Shown here one piece after another: positions 47,370-58,099 of a stretch of DNA of 64,000 nt. The position numbers were made by a program, and so were the translations under genes. The notes beneath the pieces were generated by a model. It searched no databases and was not told the origin of the DNA. It worked only from the letters and a program-made list of their open reading frames with translations. This stretch comes from Solen grandis (lineage: Eukaryota > Mollusca > Bivalvia > Adapedonta > Solenidae), in NCBI GenBank assembly GCA_021229015.1, contig CM037785.1, forward strand, positions 390,221-454,220. Reading direction: 5' to 3'. The first letter of the stretch is position 1. Each line of letters starts with the position of its first letter.

Positions 47370-47430
47370 AAACCACCTTAAAGCTAGCTCTGTAACAGAG
47401 CTAGCTTTTGAACTTTTAAGCAGGTGGTTT
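47370..47430. repeat. Strong nested hairpin, candidate Helentron 3' terminus
   Basis: An inner perfect 14-bp stem (AAAGCTAGCTCTGT / ACAGAGCTAGCTTT, 47380-47393 and 47395-47408) with a one-base centre is enclosed by outer arms AAACCACCT (47370-47378) and AGGTGGTTT (47422-47430). It lies ~815 bp beyond the stop codon of the minus-strand Helentron, with only one inserted element between, so it could be that element's 3' hairpin. No matching 5' repeat was found near 56.4 kb, so this remains open. Confidence 0.45.
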
Positions 47431-48134
47431 GATTTTTATGCCCCCCCCACCCCCCACGAGATCTGTGATCGGGGGCATATTGTTTTTGTTTTGTCCTGTT
47501 TGTTGGTTTGTATGTTGGTTTGTCAGCAACTTTAACATTGGACATTACTTGAAAACTATACAAAATTCGACTTGAAACTTTATATATAAGGAGATGACAA
47601 CTAGGAATAGTGCAGTGATTGAGAACCAATAACACTTCCAAGTCTGGTTTTTGATTTATTTCATTTTTTAATGAATTTTTTTGGGTGCAAAACTCAACCA
47701 AAGACAGTAAGGACTTGAAACCTATCACAGCAAGTAGGATCAGTGCAGTAACCAAAAACCAAAACTGCCTGGTCTGATATTCTTATTATCTTCCTTTATT
47801 ATATACAATGTATATATATTTTGTCTAGAACATAACTTCTGAAATATTCGAGGTACTGATTTCAAACTTAAAAATAGTGAGTAGCAGAAGTTAATGATTA
47901 TGAAATAGAACTCGGTCAGGTTATTTTTTTTTTTAAATTAGCTCCCTTTACTTTTTAATGATTTTTTTTTGTCTTGAGCATTACTCCATTACTATATGGA
48001 GCAAAGTCTACATATATATATATATATATTTATTTGACATACTTACTCCAGTCATGAATGGCTTTCAGTTGACATTAATTCTTTGACATCTGACCTGCTC
48101 AGATGGGGGCAGTGTTTTTCGAACACATCTTGTT
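47431..48134 (+). mobile_element. Family B HINE-like non-autonomous element
   Basis: The 5' end is TTTTTATGCCCCC with a second inverted arm GGGGGCATATTGTTTTTG at 47471-47488. The 3' end has GGGGGCA at 48105-48111, directly followed by a hairpin GTGTTTTTCGAACACA and TCTTGTT. Thus the 5' arm is inverted-repeated just inside a 3' hairpin, the asymmetric arrangement of Helentron-type ends. The interior (phrases such as CAGTAAGGACTTGAAACCTA) has no coding potential. An AT microsatellite is at 48010-48029. Confidence 0.7.
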
Positions 48135-48244
48135 TCGAAACTACTATTTGTCCATTATTCTCTAAATCTTATATTCACAGAAACATCAATATCCTCTGTG
48201 GTGTTCAGAATTATCAACATGCAACCTGATATAATCAAAATATG

Positions 48245-51200
48245 TTAATCAATTTCTTTAAGGCTTTTGAACTTTTGAATTTGTCTATTGGATGTAATAG
48301 ATGGATGAATTTTCAAGTCAATGAAAATAGCTTCATGATAACTGTAGTATGTTTGTTGTACTTTTGTACAGATGTCATCAATACCTCTGGCATACACATG
48401 GTCAATCAGTGTTAAACGTCTGGTTGTTGGTTCAGATACATACTGGTGAAATCCTTTCTTTTCTAAATAGGCAGCTGTTGCTGAAATTTTGCTTTTAAGA
48501 TCTTCATTAAAATCACCTAGCAATATCACCTTTGAATACTGATCTAGGGCTTCAGCAAGTTCAGTCAATTTTTCAACAAATTTGGCAATTGAGAAAGATG
48601 GTGGACGGTAAATAACAACAATGATTATGTCTTTGATACTTACACTGATGTACTCCAAATCAAATACATTTAGGTCTACTTGATCACAGCAAATACCTGA
48701 TCTACTGAAAATAGCGACGCCTCCACCAAATTGAGATCCCAAGCTTGTGTTTTGTGTATAAGAATCTTTGCGTGTCTTACTGAAAACATAAAAGTTGTCA
48801 AGAGAAATACAGTCCTTTGATTTTTCAGTTAACCAGGTTTCTACAAAGCAAAGACAATCTGCCCCAAGGAATCTATGATTACATCTCAGATCAATCAAAT
48901 GGTTTTCAAGTCCTTCAATATTATGAAAAGCAAGTTGAATGTCATAACTGTTACTTTCATCATTGGCATCTTGTAACAAATTTTTCATACCAGCAAGAGA
49001 AGAGGCAACTTCAGGATTACAAAATATTGCTTTTTCATTGAACTCTTTTATAATTAAACCATTCAGAGATGAAACCCGACTCAGAGCCACATATGCTTGT
49101 CCAGGAGCAAACATTTTGTCCAGAGATACAACTGCTTCTTTAGTGCTAAGACCTTGAACTTTATGAACTGTGCATGCCCATGCCAACCTTAGTGGAAATT
49201 GCCGTCTTGTTTTTTTTGTTTTTCTACTGATACTTTCTTCCTGTCGCTCAATGCGAACGATTATCTCATTATTTACTGTCCTTCCAGTTTTTGCTCCACA
49301 TCTTTTGTCATCAAACTGAATTTCAATGTAATTGACCCTGTTCAGCTCTGTGTTCATCTGTATTGTTCGGACTGTGCCTAAGGCTCCATTGATAAGGCCG
49401 TCAGATATATCTATGTTCATTGTTAACATGATCCTAGCACCAACACCTATATGCAGTTTTTCACACAAGTTCACATTTTTCTCTTGTGAAGTTTTACATT
49501 TCTTCATTCTACCTGAACGTTCATCTTTTACCCAGTCTTCTGCATCTATGCAAACATGATCAGAACATATCTTTTGGAGTGAAGCTATGTTGTGCTCATT
49601 GACCTGATCATTTCTGGGGAATATGTGAAGAACCATGGATTCTTCTCCAGTTTCTCTAGATTGCAACATTACTTTGCTTTCATTTGTTAGGTTATCAATT
49701 TTAAGTTTTGTTCGGCATTCATTTAGAACTTCTGCAAATGAAATATCATCTTTTTGTCTCATGCACTCATATAATTCAACTTTTGTGAAATTATCATTCC
49801 ACAAATCATAGTGAACTTCATTCTTATAGAGTGCTTTTCCTTTAACAGGTGGAAGCTGATAGAAATCCCCTACTGCTATGACTGATACACCACCAAATGG
49901 ATACTGGTCACCTATTTGCTTTATTTGTCTCAGTCGCCCATGGATATATGCCAGAAGCTTCTTATCAACCATTGATATTTCATCTATGATTAGTAACTTC
50001 AGCTGGCCTAATTTTGAGCGCAAAGTATTCAACTTGTCCTCCCCTAATGATTGGTAAGGCAATGATGCTTGTATTGGTATTGAAAATGCACTATGTACTG
50101 TCATTCCACCAATATTAAAAGCAGCAACTCCAGTTGGAGCTGTTAACAAAACAGAAATTTCCAGAGGATTTGAGAGCATTGATGCAAACAGTTTTGTTGC
50201 TTCATAATATATACTTTTGATCAGGTGACTTTTGCCACATCCAGCTCCACCAGTGATGAAAATATGCAATGGTTCTTTAATATTTCCATTTACAGTCTCT
50301 AGACACCATTTTCGGACTAAATAAAAACATGCCTGTTGCTTTTCATTCATTGATCGCAATAAACGCAAACCTTCATCTTTTGACAGAACATTTTGGGATA
50401 TTTCTATTGTGGAATTGCAATCTTCCCGTCTTTGCAGTAAATCAGGAATTGGAATATTTTCATCCTCATTTTTTATTGAACTATTTCCCCTTTCTTCGAG
50501 GCATTCAATTCTGTTTCTTTCAGTTTCAGAACACATCTGAGCCCATGCATCATCTTGTGGTTCCAAAGCTTCTAAAATTTCTTCAACATCATCTATTTCA
50601 TCGACATTTATTTCAAAAATCTTTCGCTGAGTTTCAATAAATGACCGGACTGTCTTGTTTTCTGTTTCCCCTTCAAACGTTACAGTTCCATGAGCATAGA
50701 AATCTAAGTAAGACTGGTAACCTGAAGGTTTCAGTTCTTCATTTTTTCTGTATGGGAGAAATAACTGTAAAATGGAATGGAAATATTTCTCTGCATCACG
50801 TGTTATGGAAAAGCGTGGATATCGGATAACTGCATTTTCAGATCTTGTTCGTTTACAAACATATCCAAGATCATTCTGTAGCCTGAAAACATTAGCATTG
50901 TTTCTGTCTGTTTTTCTGTTGGTTACTTCTGATGAAGCCATTACTCTGTACTCTGAGCAAAATACTGCAAGTGGCATATTATTAAAGACTGGAGAACATG
51001 GCCTAGCTATGTACTTGTCTATAATGTTTGACATCCACACTGAGCTTTCATCGTCAGAATTCCTGTGGTTTATTACTTCTAAGGGCAAGCTCATTCGAAC
51101 TGGGTTTCCACCAACTGGAATAAACTGTACTTTCCTGGAGCAGTCTTTCATTTTCAAACCACAAGCTCTGTACACTGCTTCTTGAGCACTCACTTCTCTG

Positions 51201-51661
51201 TGATGTAAATAGGCAGATCCAATTTTTTTCAAAGCTTCTTTTGCATCTGTACTTCCTTTTTTTGCCTCTGCTTGTGTATGTTCTAAGACAAGACTCATTT
51301 CTCTTTCAGCTTTAGATATGTATGATACAATGTACACAACACAGGCATAGGCATCTGTCACATACTGTATATCCATATTGGCATTCCAGCATTTCAGTAA
51401 AAATGGGTTGTACTGGTTTATCCATATATCAGAACATGATCTTTCCAGAATGATTTTCTTCCCCTTTGTTACTGTATTGAATGCTTTTTCAAATAACTTT
51501 TGAGTTATTCCAATGTCTTGAAATATGTTTTTTGTTTCAACATTTTCATTCGATTCAGTTGCTTTCCATACTCTTTCTAAAATGGATTTAGCTTGAGTCT
51601 TATTAAGGCGGTTTAGTTTCATATTATGTTCAATGATCTCATCGACTTGCTCAATACCCAT
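48245..51661 (-). CDS. Helentron Rep C-terminus, Pif1-type helicase and EEP/APE-like endonuclease
   Basis: 1,138 codons from the listed ATG; the frame is open upstream to ~51810 and includes the finger [16 protein letters not shown] and FNFPRPP. Residues 110 and 114 (YIVSY, then ISKAE) are the two Rep tyrosines, with Lys117. The helicase spans ~430-880: Walker A GGAGCGKS (471-478), Walker B IIDEIS (558-563), [11 protein letters not shown] (598-608), TVHKVQG (831-837) and YVALSRV (857-863), as in Pif1/RecD-like SF1B enzymes. Residues ~905-1125 are an exonuclease-endonuclease-phosphatase domain: HNIEG, ETWL (Glu941), YRPP (1018-1021), GDFNED (1049-1054), IDHVY (Asp1087) and the terminal His in YYSYHEAIF (His1109). 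All expected catalytic residues are visible. The stop TAA is at 48245-48247. Confidence 0.95.
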   Translation of the reverse strand: MGIEQVDEIIEHNMKLNRLNKTQAKSILERVWKATESNENVETKNIFQDIGITQKLFEKAFNTVTKGKKIILERSCSDIWINQYNPFLLKCWNANMDIQYVTDAYACVVYIVSYISKAEREMSLVLEHTQAEAKKGSTDAKEALKKIGSAYLHHREVSAQEAVYRACGLKMKDCSRKVQFIPVGGNPVRMSLPLEVINHRNSDDESSVWMSNIIDKYIARPCSPVFNNMPLAVFCSEYRVMASSEVTNRKTDRNNANVFRLQNDLGYVCKRTRSENAVIRYPRFSITRDAEKYFHSILQLFLPYRKNEELKPSGYQSYLDFYAHGTVTFEGETENKTVRSFIETQRKIFEINVDEIDDVEEILEALEPQDDAWAQMCSETERNRIECLEERGNSSIKNEDENIPIPDLLQRREDCNSTIEISQNVLSKDEGLRLLRSMNEKQQACFYLVRKWCLETVNGNIKEPLHIFITGGAGCGKSHLIKSIYYEATKLFASMLSNPLEISVLLTAPTGVAAFNIGGMTVHSAFSIPIQASLPYQSLGEDKLNTLRSKLGQLKLLIIDEISMVDKKLLAYIHGRLRQIKQIGDQYPFGGVSVIAVGDFYQLPPVKGKALYKNEVHYDLWNDNFTKVELYECMRQKDDISFAEVLNECRTKLKIDNLTNESKVMLQSRETGEESMVLHIFPRNDQVNEHNIASLQKICSDHVCIDAEDWVKDERSGRMKKCKTSQEKNVNLCEKLHIGVGARIMLTMNIDISDGLINGALGTVRTIQMNTELNRVNYIEIQFDDKRCGAKTGRTVNNEIIVRIERQEESISRKTKKTRRQFPLRLAWACTVHKVQGLSTKEAVVSLDKMFAPGQAYVALSRVSSLNGLIIKEFNEKAIFCNPEVASSLAGMKNLLQDANDESNSYDIQLAFHNIEGLENHLIDLRCNHRFLGADCLCFVETWLTEKSKDCISLDNFYVFSKTRKDSYTQNTSLGSQFGGGVAIFSRSGICCDQVDLNVFDLEYISVSIKDIIIVVIYRPPSFSIAKFVEKLTELAEALDQYSKVILLGDFNEDLKSKISATAAYLEKKGFHQYVSEPTTRRLTLIDHVYARGIDDICTKVQQTYYSYHEAIFIDLKIHPSITSNRQIQKFKSLKEID

Positions 51662-51813
51662 ACCAGGCGCAACAGTCTGAATATCATCAAGCTCATTTGG
51701 TGGCTGAGAAATGAATGTTCTTGTACTTGGAGGTCTTGGGAAATTGAACCTGCACTCTTTCCCAGATTTCCTGCAAGACTTAGAGTGATTTTTGCTATGC
51801 TGCTGAACACTGT

Positions 51814-52539
51814 TTACAATCTCAATAAATCAGAATTTTTAGGTGGTTTCTCACATGAGACATACCTGTCAACAAATTCTGTTATATCTGAATCAGAATT
51901 TATTCCCAATTTTGGTGCATCTTCTATCCAAAACAAACAGTGAACATGAGGTGAGCCCCTTTGCTGAAACTCTATTCTATAGAAATAGTCTTTTACTTTG
52001 CCAATTGGTTCTGCAGGTGACAGGATGACAGACTTTAGGAATAAGTTAAATCTGTGATCAAACATACGGGCTACAGTCACTGGATTACTTCTAAGAAGTT
52101 CACATTTTCTTTTCCAGTCTAATTCTCCAACATTGACATCATTTAATTGTTGGCTCAAAACTGCATCAATAACTTCAGGCCACCTCATTTCAGCAGATGA
52201 AAATGAGCAAAACCATGTTGGTAGACCAAGTTGCCTGAGCATTGCCATTAAGTCTTTCTGTGCCTGTTGCCAATATGGTGGTGTACCTCTGACAGGTTTC
52301 AGAAATTTGTAGCCTTCATCATTTTTAAAAATATTTTGAACATTTTCACTGTTTTTAAGGATTTTAGTAGTCAGTTTTTTTTCTACAATGCCTTTTTCTG
52401 TTGTTTTCCTTACTGCTAAAGAAACATTTGAAATGATTTGCTGAAGTTCTAACATGTACTGAGCAAAAAAAATGTAATCTGTATTCCTAGCAAATCTATT
52501 GTCAACATTCATCAACCGGTTGTGCAAATATCTACACAA
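51814..52539 (-). CDS. Helentron Rep, N-terminal (Helitron-like N) domain
   Basis: 241 codons matching the Helitron_like_N family. It starts [20 protein letters not shown], followed by [31 protein letters not shown] and [18 protein letters not shown]. The HUH nuclease metal-binding motif is [15 protein letters not shown] with His198 and His200. In-frame codons upstream of the listed start (SEDREIPIT) continue the conserved block, so the ATG/alternative start is an artefact of the preceding frameshift. The frame stops at 51814; the next frame, [20 protein letters not shown], picks up the usual Cys/His finger, implying a one-base loss near 51828. Confidence 0.92.
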   Translation of the reverse strand: MCRYLHNRLMNVDNRFARNTDYIFFAQYMLELQQIISNVSLAVRKTTEKGIVEKKLTTKILKNSENVQNIFKNDEGYKFLKPVRGTPPYWQQAQKDLMAMLRQLGLPTWFCSFSSAEMRWPEVIDAVLSQQLNDVNVGELDWKRKCELLRSNPVTVARMFDHRFNLFLKSVILSPAEPIGKVKDYFYRIEFQQRGSPHVHCLFWIEDAPKLGINSDSDITEFVDRYVSCEKPPKNSDLLRL

Positions 52540-52541
52540 TG

Positions 52542-54614
52542 TTATTGGAATCTCTCTGTCCTCACTAAAAAGATTTCTGCATTTGGAAACAAAGTAGGAA
52601 ATGCAAGTGCTTCTATCTGTTTTTCCATCATTAGTCGAATAGGGGTATTCCCTTCACAGGGTGCAACACAAAATATTTGATCAAAAAATTGATCTAGCAC
52701 TTCTTGTCCTATATCAACTGGTTGAAGACATGTGTCTAAAACAGGACCTGATACAGATTCATCTGTTTCATCAAGTCTGTCATTCTTGGAATCATTCAAA
52801 TTTTCTGTATTTCCATTTTCTTCACTCTGAGAAGAATTTGCTTTAATTGAGCCTTCTTCATTTTCAGTCAATTCTTCACCACCATTATTTGTAGGTACTT
52901 GTGTTGGATTGAATATAAGCTCTTCAACTTTAACATCATTGTATAATGCATTAATCTCTTTCAAGACCATCAGTCCTTTTTCAACTTTTGTTTTATTTAC
53001 AAATTGATACTGTTCATGACCTTTATATGATAATTTACGTTTCAGCTTTACTGGTATTAGCTCATTTTCATTCTCAGATCTTGGCAAACTAGAGATGCAT
53101 TTCTTCATATCAGTTGGTACACATACAGCTGGTCCAACAAAACCTTTCTGACCTCCTTTTGGTAAAGCAATAACTTTCATAAATGGTATGACTCTGGCTA
53201 CTAAATTAGATTCTATTGCATTTAATATTGCAAGTTCAGATGGAACAGGACACAACTCCAAGTTATTTATGCTGGCCTCAGCAGGCATTTTTCCACAAAT
53301 GATTTTTCTGTGGCAAGTATAACAAATCCATAGTTTACATCTGCTCGAACAGTTATGACCATCCTCTACACTGCAGGATTTAAAATATTGTTTACTAATA
53401 CATTTTTCTGCTAGGTTTGCAATCAGTTTTCCTTTATCATGATATATGCTAGTTTTACATTCTTTTACCTGATGTTGAAAAAGTAACTTAGAACAAACAC
53501 AGCAAACATGATCAGGATAGTTTTGCTTGTCTTTACTGAATTTTTCAAGAACTGAGCCTTGTTTCTTCAGCATTTCCTTTGTTTGTTTTCTCTGTTTGAT
53601 TACACTGGCTTTAACTTTGTTTTGGTAAAAGATACTGTGTGAATACTTTTCTTTCACAGCTTCTATTACTGTCTGTTTATGTTTAACATCACACATGTAT
53701 TTATCCTTAGAAGCTTTTTTAACAGCCTCTCTGTGAGATTCATCAACTAAGTATTTTTCAACTGATGCTTTTTTAACAGCCTCTCTGTGAGATTCATTAA
53801 TTAGGTATTTTTCAACTGATGCTTTTTTAACAGCCTCTCTGTGAGATTCATCAACTAAGTATTTTTCAACTGATGCTTTTTTAACAGCCTCTCTGTGAGA
53901 TTCATCAACTAAGTATTTTTCAACTGATGCTTTTTTAACAGCCTCTCTGTGAAGTTCATCAGAGCAATATTTACGTTTAGATGCATACTTAACAGCCTCC
54001 CTGTGAATGACATCCTGTGCATATTTCAGTTTAGAAGCATTTCTTACAGACTGCTGATGCATTAGGTCCATTGCATATTTTTGCTTAGAAGCATCTTTGC
54101 TCATTTGATTATATTTTTCATCATCTCTATACTTTGCTTTTAATTCTTTCCGTTTAGACTCTCTGTAATCATTATCAATTGAAAACTTCCAGTCGTGTAT
54201 GGCCATGCTCCTTTTTTTAGTTACATTTTTATAAGACTCATCTGTGTGATATCTCTGTTGTGAATATTTTCTTTTCTTTGTTCTGTAGTTTTTATTTTCA
54301 TAATATTTTCTTTTACAATACAGTCGTTTCCTTTCACTGGTTTTCATTTTCTTTGAACTCATTACATGTGACATATCTATTATATTTTTATACCTGGTCT
54401 CAGATATATTTTTATTCTGATCAAGTGTGACTTCCTTTCTCTTACAACTATTAATATTTTCATAACTAACACCACCCTCAGATTTACAGGCTTTCAGTAC
54501 CATATCTGTAACATTTTCATTAACTGTCATTTCTTCAGCCATTGCATCTATTTCCATATAAATTGGAGTTATTTCAAACTGATCAGTATTAACAGCATTC
54601 ATAGATACTGCCAA
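52542..54614 (-). CDS. Helentron central part: 18-residue repeats, zinc fingers, DUF6570-like region
   Basis: The 690-codon frame is in truth the continuation of the polyprotein: in-frame sense codons extend upstream to the split FD.HSRD motif, so its ATG is not a natural start. Residues ~100-330 are highly charged with repeats of the [13 protein letters not shown] type; four consecutive copies of an 18-residue version are nearly identical. Residues ~369-455 contain Cys/His clusters (HVCCVCSKL..., [18 protein letters not shown]) typical of the zinc-binding segment before Helitron Rep, followed by a region like DUF6570 ([35 protein letters not shown]). The frame runs out at a one-base loss near 52580, inside the conserved AFPTLFPNG block. 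Confidence 0.88.
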   Translation of the reverse strand: MAVSMNAVNTDQFEITPIYMEIDAMAEEMTVNENVTDMVLKACKSEGGVSYENINSCKRKEVTLDQNKNISETRYKNIIDMSHVMSSKKMKTSERKRLYCKRKYYENKNYRTKKRKYSQQRYHTDESYKNVTKKRSMAIHDWKFSIDNDYRESKRKELKAKYRDDEKYNQMSKDASKQKYAMDLMHQQSVRNASKLKYAQDVIHREAVKYASKRKYCSDELHREAVKKASVEKYLVDESHREAVKKASVEKYLVDESHREAVKKASVEKYLINESHREAVKKASVEKYLVDESHREAVKKASKDKYMCDVKHKQTVIEAVKEKYSHSIFYQNKVKASVIKQRKQTKEMLKKQGSVLEKFSKDKQNYPDHVCCVCSKLLFQHQVKECKTSIYHDKGKLIANLAEKCISKQYFKSCSVEDGHNCSSRCKLWICYTCHRKIICGKMPAEASINNLELCPVPSELAILNAIESNLVARVIPFMKVIALPKGGQKGFVGPAVCVPTDMKKCISSLPRSENENELIPVKLKRKLSYKGHEQYQFVNKTKVEKGLMVLKEINALYNDVKVEELIFNPTQVPTNNGGEELTENEEGSIKANSSQSEENGNTENLNDSKNDRLDETDESVSGPVLDTCLQPVDIGQEVLDQFFDQIFCVAPCEGNTPIRLMMEKQIEALAFPTLFPNAEIFLVRTERFQ
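53700..53960 (-). repeat. 54-bp coding tandem repeat in the Helentron
   Basis: Four nearly identical 54-bp units encode [18 protein letters not shown], one variant having LINES. Flanking units of the same helix-like pattern are diverged at DNA level. The contrast suggests a recent local expansion inside an older repeat region. Confidence 0.85.
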
Positions 54615-54814
54615 ATTAAGACAATGGTGTGAGACATCTGGAAGATCAGTACATTCAATGAGGATACTTGAACCATCTGCAGATTGACAACCATATTCAT
54701 CTCTTGAATGAGGTCAAATACAAAGAAGGATGACTTTGCTTTGATCACAACAAATGTACTACTTTTAAAAGTCACAAAACATCCTATGCTTTCCTGTGAT
54801 AAAGCAATATGCAA
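54599..54814 (-). pseudogene. Out-of-frame piece of the Helentron protease-like domain
   Basis: This 71-codon segment overlaps the end of the previous frame and carries the continuation QESIGCFVTFKSSTFVVIKA then SFFVFD, the beta-strand-rich part of the second protease-like domain. It leaves the correct frame at ~54713, where the FD.HSRD motif is split; one missing C in a CC(C) run explains it. The following residues [15 protein letters not shown] are found in the frame of the next segment. It is not an independent gene. Confidence 0.85.
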
Positions 54815-56388
54815 GCTCTTTGCATTGTTACCATTTGAAAAGCATCTAAGTCAATATCAGAATTTGTTAAGACAGGTCCGCAAATTGACTCTGAAAACTT
54901 GAAGTGAAATATTTTCCCAAAAACTTCAACACAGGTTGGAATTTCAGCTACAGATATGTACTGCTCAGTTGTATTTGACTGTGCCATCAAATTACTATAT
55001 AATTCATTTCCTGTTTGTAATACAAGATCTAGGTCATTTTGATTCCACAAAGTCACACTTTTAATTGAATTCAAAATCACAGCTGACAAACTGTTCATTA
55101 CACACTGCTTTCCAGCATTTACCCCAAACATTTCATGTCCTTGATGAAAATGGCCACAAACTGCAAATTTACTGGATACTGATGTGTCAACTGCTGTTAA
55201 AGTGTTTCTCTCTTCAGAAATATTTTCATTTGTTACTGACAGCACAACCTCATAATGAGCTCCGTAGCAATGTTTTAAGTACAAGTTTCCCCCATTCTTT
55301 TCAGCCTCTGTTTGATTTAAGGAAAACTTATTCCATACATGCCTATTGTCATCAAATATTACAATATCTGTTTCTAAAAAGTCAGCAGCTGCAAAAATCT
55401 CTACTTCTGTTGCCCATCTGTTACACTGCTGCATTTTTTCTTCATTTACATACTCTTCCACTGATTTGTAGCCTGGCCTTAAATATGATAAAAATACATG
55501 ACTCTTACACAGTAAATGGTTTACAATTTTTTCTCTGATTTTAATATGGTTGTCTTCAGAATCAGTAATTGCAAAGGATAGGGCTCTAAAAAAGCAGTTT
55601 CCATCAGGCTCTATGCTTCTTGTGACTTCAGGTTGTCTGAACAATATAGGCAGTCTTAATTCATCACTTTCTGGGTTAGTACATATTCTTCCCATACAAT
55701 TCTCTGTAGTATGTGTTATATTCAATTTGTTTGCTAGCTCTGATTTTCTTTTAGTTGTTATGGGTTTATACAGGTCTGATGATGAATGGCTATTATACAA
55801 ATATTCAGCTGTTTCAGACTCCTCAAGTACTTGCATTTGGACAGGGCTTACTGATCTGAAATCTGTTTCAATGTGTTTCAATATTGACTGTGTGTGTTCT
55901 AGTGCCTGAATGTCAGCAGTGGTTATTGATTCTTCATTAATTTTGAATTTTGTTTCAGTATCGCTCAGTGTTTCCTCATACTGTACAGGTGTCGGTATGT
56001 GTCCTTGATGTTCAGTATTTGTTTCAATATTTGTTTCAACATGTGTTTCAGTTCTTGCTTTCATTTGTTTCAATACTTTTTCAAACTGTGTAGGTGCCTG
56101 TACGCTGACAGGACTTATTTTTGCCTGTACGCTGACAGGACTTAGTGCCTGTACGCTGACAGGACTTAGTGCCTGTACACTGACAGGACTTATGTTTGCC
56201 TGTACGCTGACAGGACTTAGTGCCTGTACGCTGACAGGACTTAGTGCCTGTACGCTGACAGGACTTATGTTTGCCTGTACGCTGACAGGGCTTATCGAAC
56301 TTGACAGCTGGCGTCTTTGCTGCATTCTATGTCTGGCTTCCTCTCTCCTCTGTCGTTCTCCTTTCTTCCTTGGCATAGTGTCCTGCAA
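54784..56388 (-). CDS. Helentron N-terminal part: OTU cysteine protease plus second protease-like domain
   Basis: The 534-codon frame opens at MQDTMPRKKGERQRREEARH, a basic start. Residues 33-98 hold eight SPVSVQA repeats. Residues ~245-385 form an OTU-family deubiquitinase-like domain with the catalytic block PDGNCFFRA (Asp262, Cys265) and the histidine in YGAHYEVVL (His378). Residues ~411-534 begin a second cysteine-protease-like domain (GHEMFGVNAGKQCVMNSL, Cys429), reminiscent of herpesvirus-tegument-type (peptidase C76-like) ubiquitin proteases. Its expected Asp/His block FD.HSRD lies downstream, after two frame changes. The role of OTU domains in these transposons is unproven. The stop at 54784 is probably caused by a missing G in a GGG run at ~54831, because the next frame continues the same domain. 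Confidence 0.9.
   Translation of the reverse strand: MQDTMPRKKGERQRREEARHRMQQRRQLSSSISPVSVQANISPVSVQALSPVSVQALSPVSVQANISPVSVQALSPVSVQALSPVSVQAKISPVSVQAPTQFEKVLKQMKARTETHVETNIETNTEHQGHIPTPVQYEETLSDTETKFKINEESITTADIQALEHTQSILKHIETDFRSVSPVQMQVLEESETAEYLYNSHSSSDLYKPITTKRKSELANKLNITHTTENCMGRICTNPESDELRLPILFRQPEVTRSIEPDGNCFFRALSFAITDSEDNHIKIREKIVNHLLCKSHVFLSYLRPGYKSVEEYVNEEKMQQCNRWATEVEIFAAADFLETDIVIFDDNRHVWNKFSLNQTEAEKNGGNLYLKHCYGAHYEVVLSVTNENISEERNTLTAVDTSVSSKFAVCGHFHQGHEMFGVNAGKQCVMNSLSAVILNSIKSVTLWNQNDLDLVLQTGNELYSNLMAQSNTTEQYISVAEIPTCVEVFGKIFHFKFSESICGPVLTNSDIDLDAFQMVTMQRACILLYHRKA
56096..56295 (-). repeat. 24/27-bp coding minisatellite (SPVSVQA repeats)
   Basis: Eight almost identical copies of the plus-strand phrase GCCTGTACGCTGACAGGACT encode SPVSVQA. 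Spacers of LX, NI or KI make the unit 24 or 27 bp, so the frame is always kept. It lies in the N-terminal region before the OTU domain. Confidence 0.9.
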
Positions 56389-56407
56389 ATAGACAAGAAA
56401 AAATATT

Positions 56408-56433
56408 CACACACACACACACACACACACACA
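56408..56433. repeat. (CA)n microsatellite
   Basis: An uninterrupted run of CA dinucleotides, 20 bp upstream of the Helentron's first ATG. Confidence 0.95.
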
Positions 56434-56723
56434 ATACACATCACCCTGATCTCTTAAAGGATAAAAAAATTAAGACCACATTGTTGAAGGTTCCAGAGAA
56501 GTCGCCTTAATCCCGAAGTGTTCTTATAATTCAGTCTTACAAGTACTCTTAATAGATCTGTGTAGGTTTTTTTCTGTGCATTATTATTCATCTTATACTC
56601 TGTACATTGCTTTTTTACTTCAAAGTTAAAATTATTCATAATTGAATATGAATAAGGAAAATATTTAGAAATTTTAAACTGACACTCAATCTAATTGAAG
56701 TACATTACTCCCTGCTTATTTGA

Positions 56724-57372
56724 AGAAGAGGCCAAGATGGTCCTCGATCGCTCACCTGAGAAAGATGATTGCTAAAAAAAATGAAGATGCTAGAGTGTAA
56801 TCAAAGTGAAATCTGGCATTTTTTTATATTAAAAGGGGCATAACTCCTGACTTAATCATATCTCAGCTTTAATCAAACTCAGTCAAGACATTATGGTCAT
56901 AAGCATTGTCATAAAGTTTGAAGATGATTGCTCAAAAGATGAAGATGCTAGAGTGTAAACAAAGTGAAATCTGGCATTTTTTCATTTTAAAAGGGGCTTA
57001 ACTCCTGACCTAACTGACGGATCTCACCAATAATCGAACTCACTCGAGACATTATGGTCATAAACATTGTCATAAAGTTTGAAGATGATTGCTCAAAAGA
57101 TGAAGATGCTAGAGTGTAAACAAAGTGAAATCTTGCATTTTTTTATATTAAAAGGGGCATAACTCCTGACCTAATTGACCAATCTCAGCCATAATTGAAC
57201 TCAATTGAGACATTATGGTCATAAGCATTGCCATAAAGTTTGAAGATGATTGGTCAAAAGATAAAGGTGATAGAGTGTAAACACTAAAAATTGTTGATGC
57301 CGCATGACGCACAACGGACACGCACAGGATCACAATAGGTCACCCTGAGCTTTGCTCAGGTGAGCTAAAAAA
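56724..57372 (+). mobile_element. Family C element with ~160-bp core repeats
   Basis: The 5' tip is AGAAGAGGCCAAGATGGTCC then TCGATCGCTCACCTGAG. Four copies of a ~160-bp unit follow (GAAGATGCTAGAGTGTAA-type landmark at 56783, 56941, 57102 and ~57262). A GCATGACGCACAACGGACAC spacer leads to the terminal hairpin CTGAGC-TTT-GCTCAG and GTGAGCTAAAAA. The 5' GCTCACCTGAG is the inverted repeat of the 3' CTCAGGTGAGC. No coding capacity. Confidence 0.82.
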
Positions 57373-57775
57373 ATCTTGCAATCTATGTCCAAGCCTGACT
57401 TTAACCAAAATTTGCTAAGCCTAAAAGGAGCATAACTCTAAAATAACTGCTGAGTTATGAGACTTGTCAGAATTATTCACCTTATTTAATTCAGTCAGCA
57501 TGTAAAGTTCGAAGCAAATATCTTTGATAGGAAACAAGATATTAACCTTTTAAAAGGAGTGATAAATTAGGTCAAATTGGACCTAAGATTTATGGCCCTT
57601 AAGGAGAATGTAGCCCTTGTGATAGTGAACAAGTATGTGAAGTTTAATGACAGACGATTTAATCAGTTTAGAAGTTATGGCCGAGGTTAAACTTTTTCAT
57701 GATGACGATTCCAATGACGACACCAGTGATGACAATACCTCAACTTTTTTCTTAGAAAAACAGACAAGCTAAAAA
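57373..57775 (+). mobile_element. 3' part of another non-autonomous element
   Basis: Phrases such as AAAGGAGCATAACTCTAAAA and GAAGTTATGGCCGAGG precede a GATGACGATTCCAATGACGA-type spacer and a closing ACCTCAACTTTTTTCTTAGA then AAAACAGACAAGCTAAAAA hairpin-like end. The design (core, GACGA spacer, hairpin, GCTAAAAA) parallels family C but the sequence differs. The 5' end is not defined. Confidence 0.5.
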
Positions 57776-58099
57776 TGAGTTTATAAAAAGTACTTCAGCT
57801 TCAATTGAATGCAAACACAATGACATCTTGTCATTCAAATTATTCAGACATCTTAGTTTTGTTATAAAGAGATCTAAAAATATTGCACATGCATTGTGAA
57901 TTATATCTAAACATTTTCTTCTGTTCAGCCTAAATGGCAGCACTGTGCTGCATTATGCCACTTTCGATGTGCAGCCAATGCATAATGCCCACATCTATAA
58001 ACAACTAATGTAATTTGACCAAAACTTGCTTTTTTGATCGGCAAAATAAACATGATTATAGGTGACTATGAATTCATCAAGTTGTGTCCAGTACATGAC
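57776..58099. other. Unassigned sequence
   Basis: Short unique-looking interval. No repeat landmark, RNA gene or coding frame was found. Confidence 0.4.

Larger units (their letters stand above)
48245..56388 (-). mobile_element. Autonomous Helentron (Helitron with OTU and EEP domains), nearly intact
   Basis: Coordinates give the coding extent; the termini are unresolved. Reading 5' to 3' on the minus strand: N-terminal basic and SPVSVQA repeat region, OTU protease, second cysteine-protease-like domain, repeat and zinc-finger region with a DUF6570-like segment, Helitron Rep N-terminal domain with HVH, Rep two-tyrosine motif, Pif1-type SF1 helicase, and EEP/APE-like endonuclease. Presence of the endonuclease places it in the Helentron branch rather than canonical Helitrons. 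Frames change four times, each explained by a one-base deletion (near 54831, 54713, 52580 and 51828), with no other in-frame stop seen. Such elements move by rolling-circle-like replication; the Rep nicks DNA and the helicase unwinds it. Confidence 0.93.

Noticed and set aside
50329..51185. Plus-strand open frames opposite the Helentron (up to 137 codons), and others at 55065-55909
   Set aside because: Antisense shadows of the minus-strand Helentron coding sequence, with no motif of their own.
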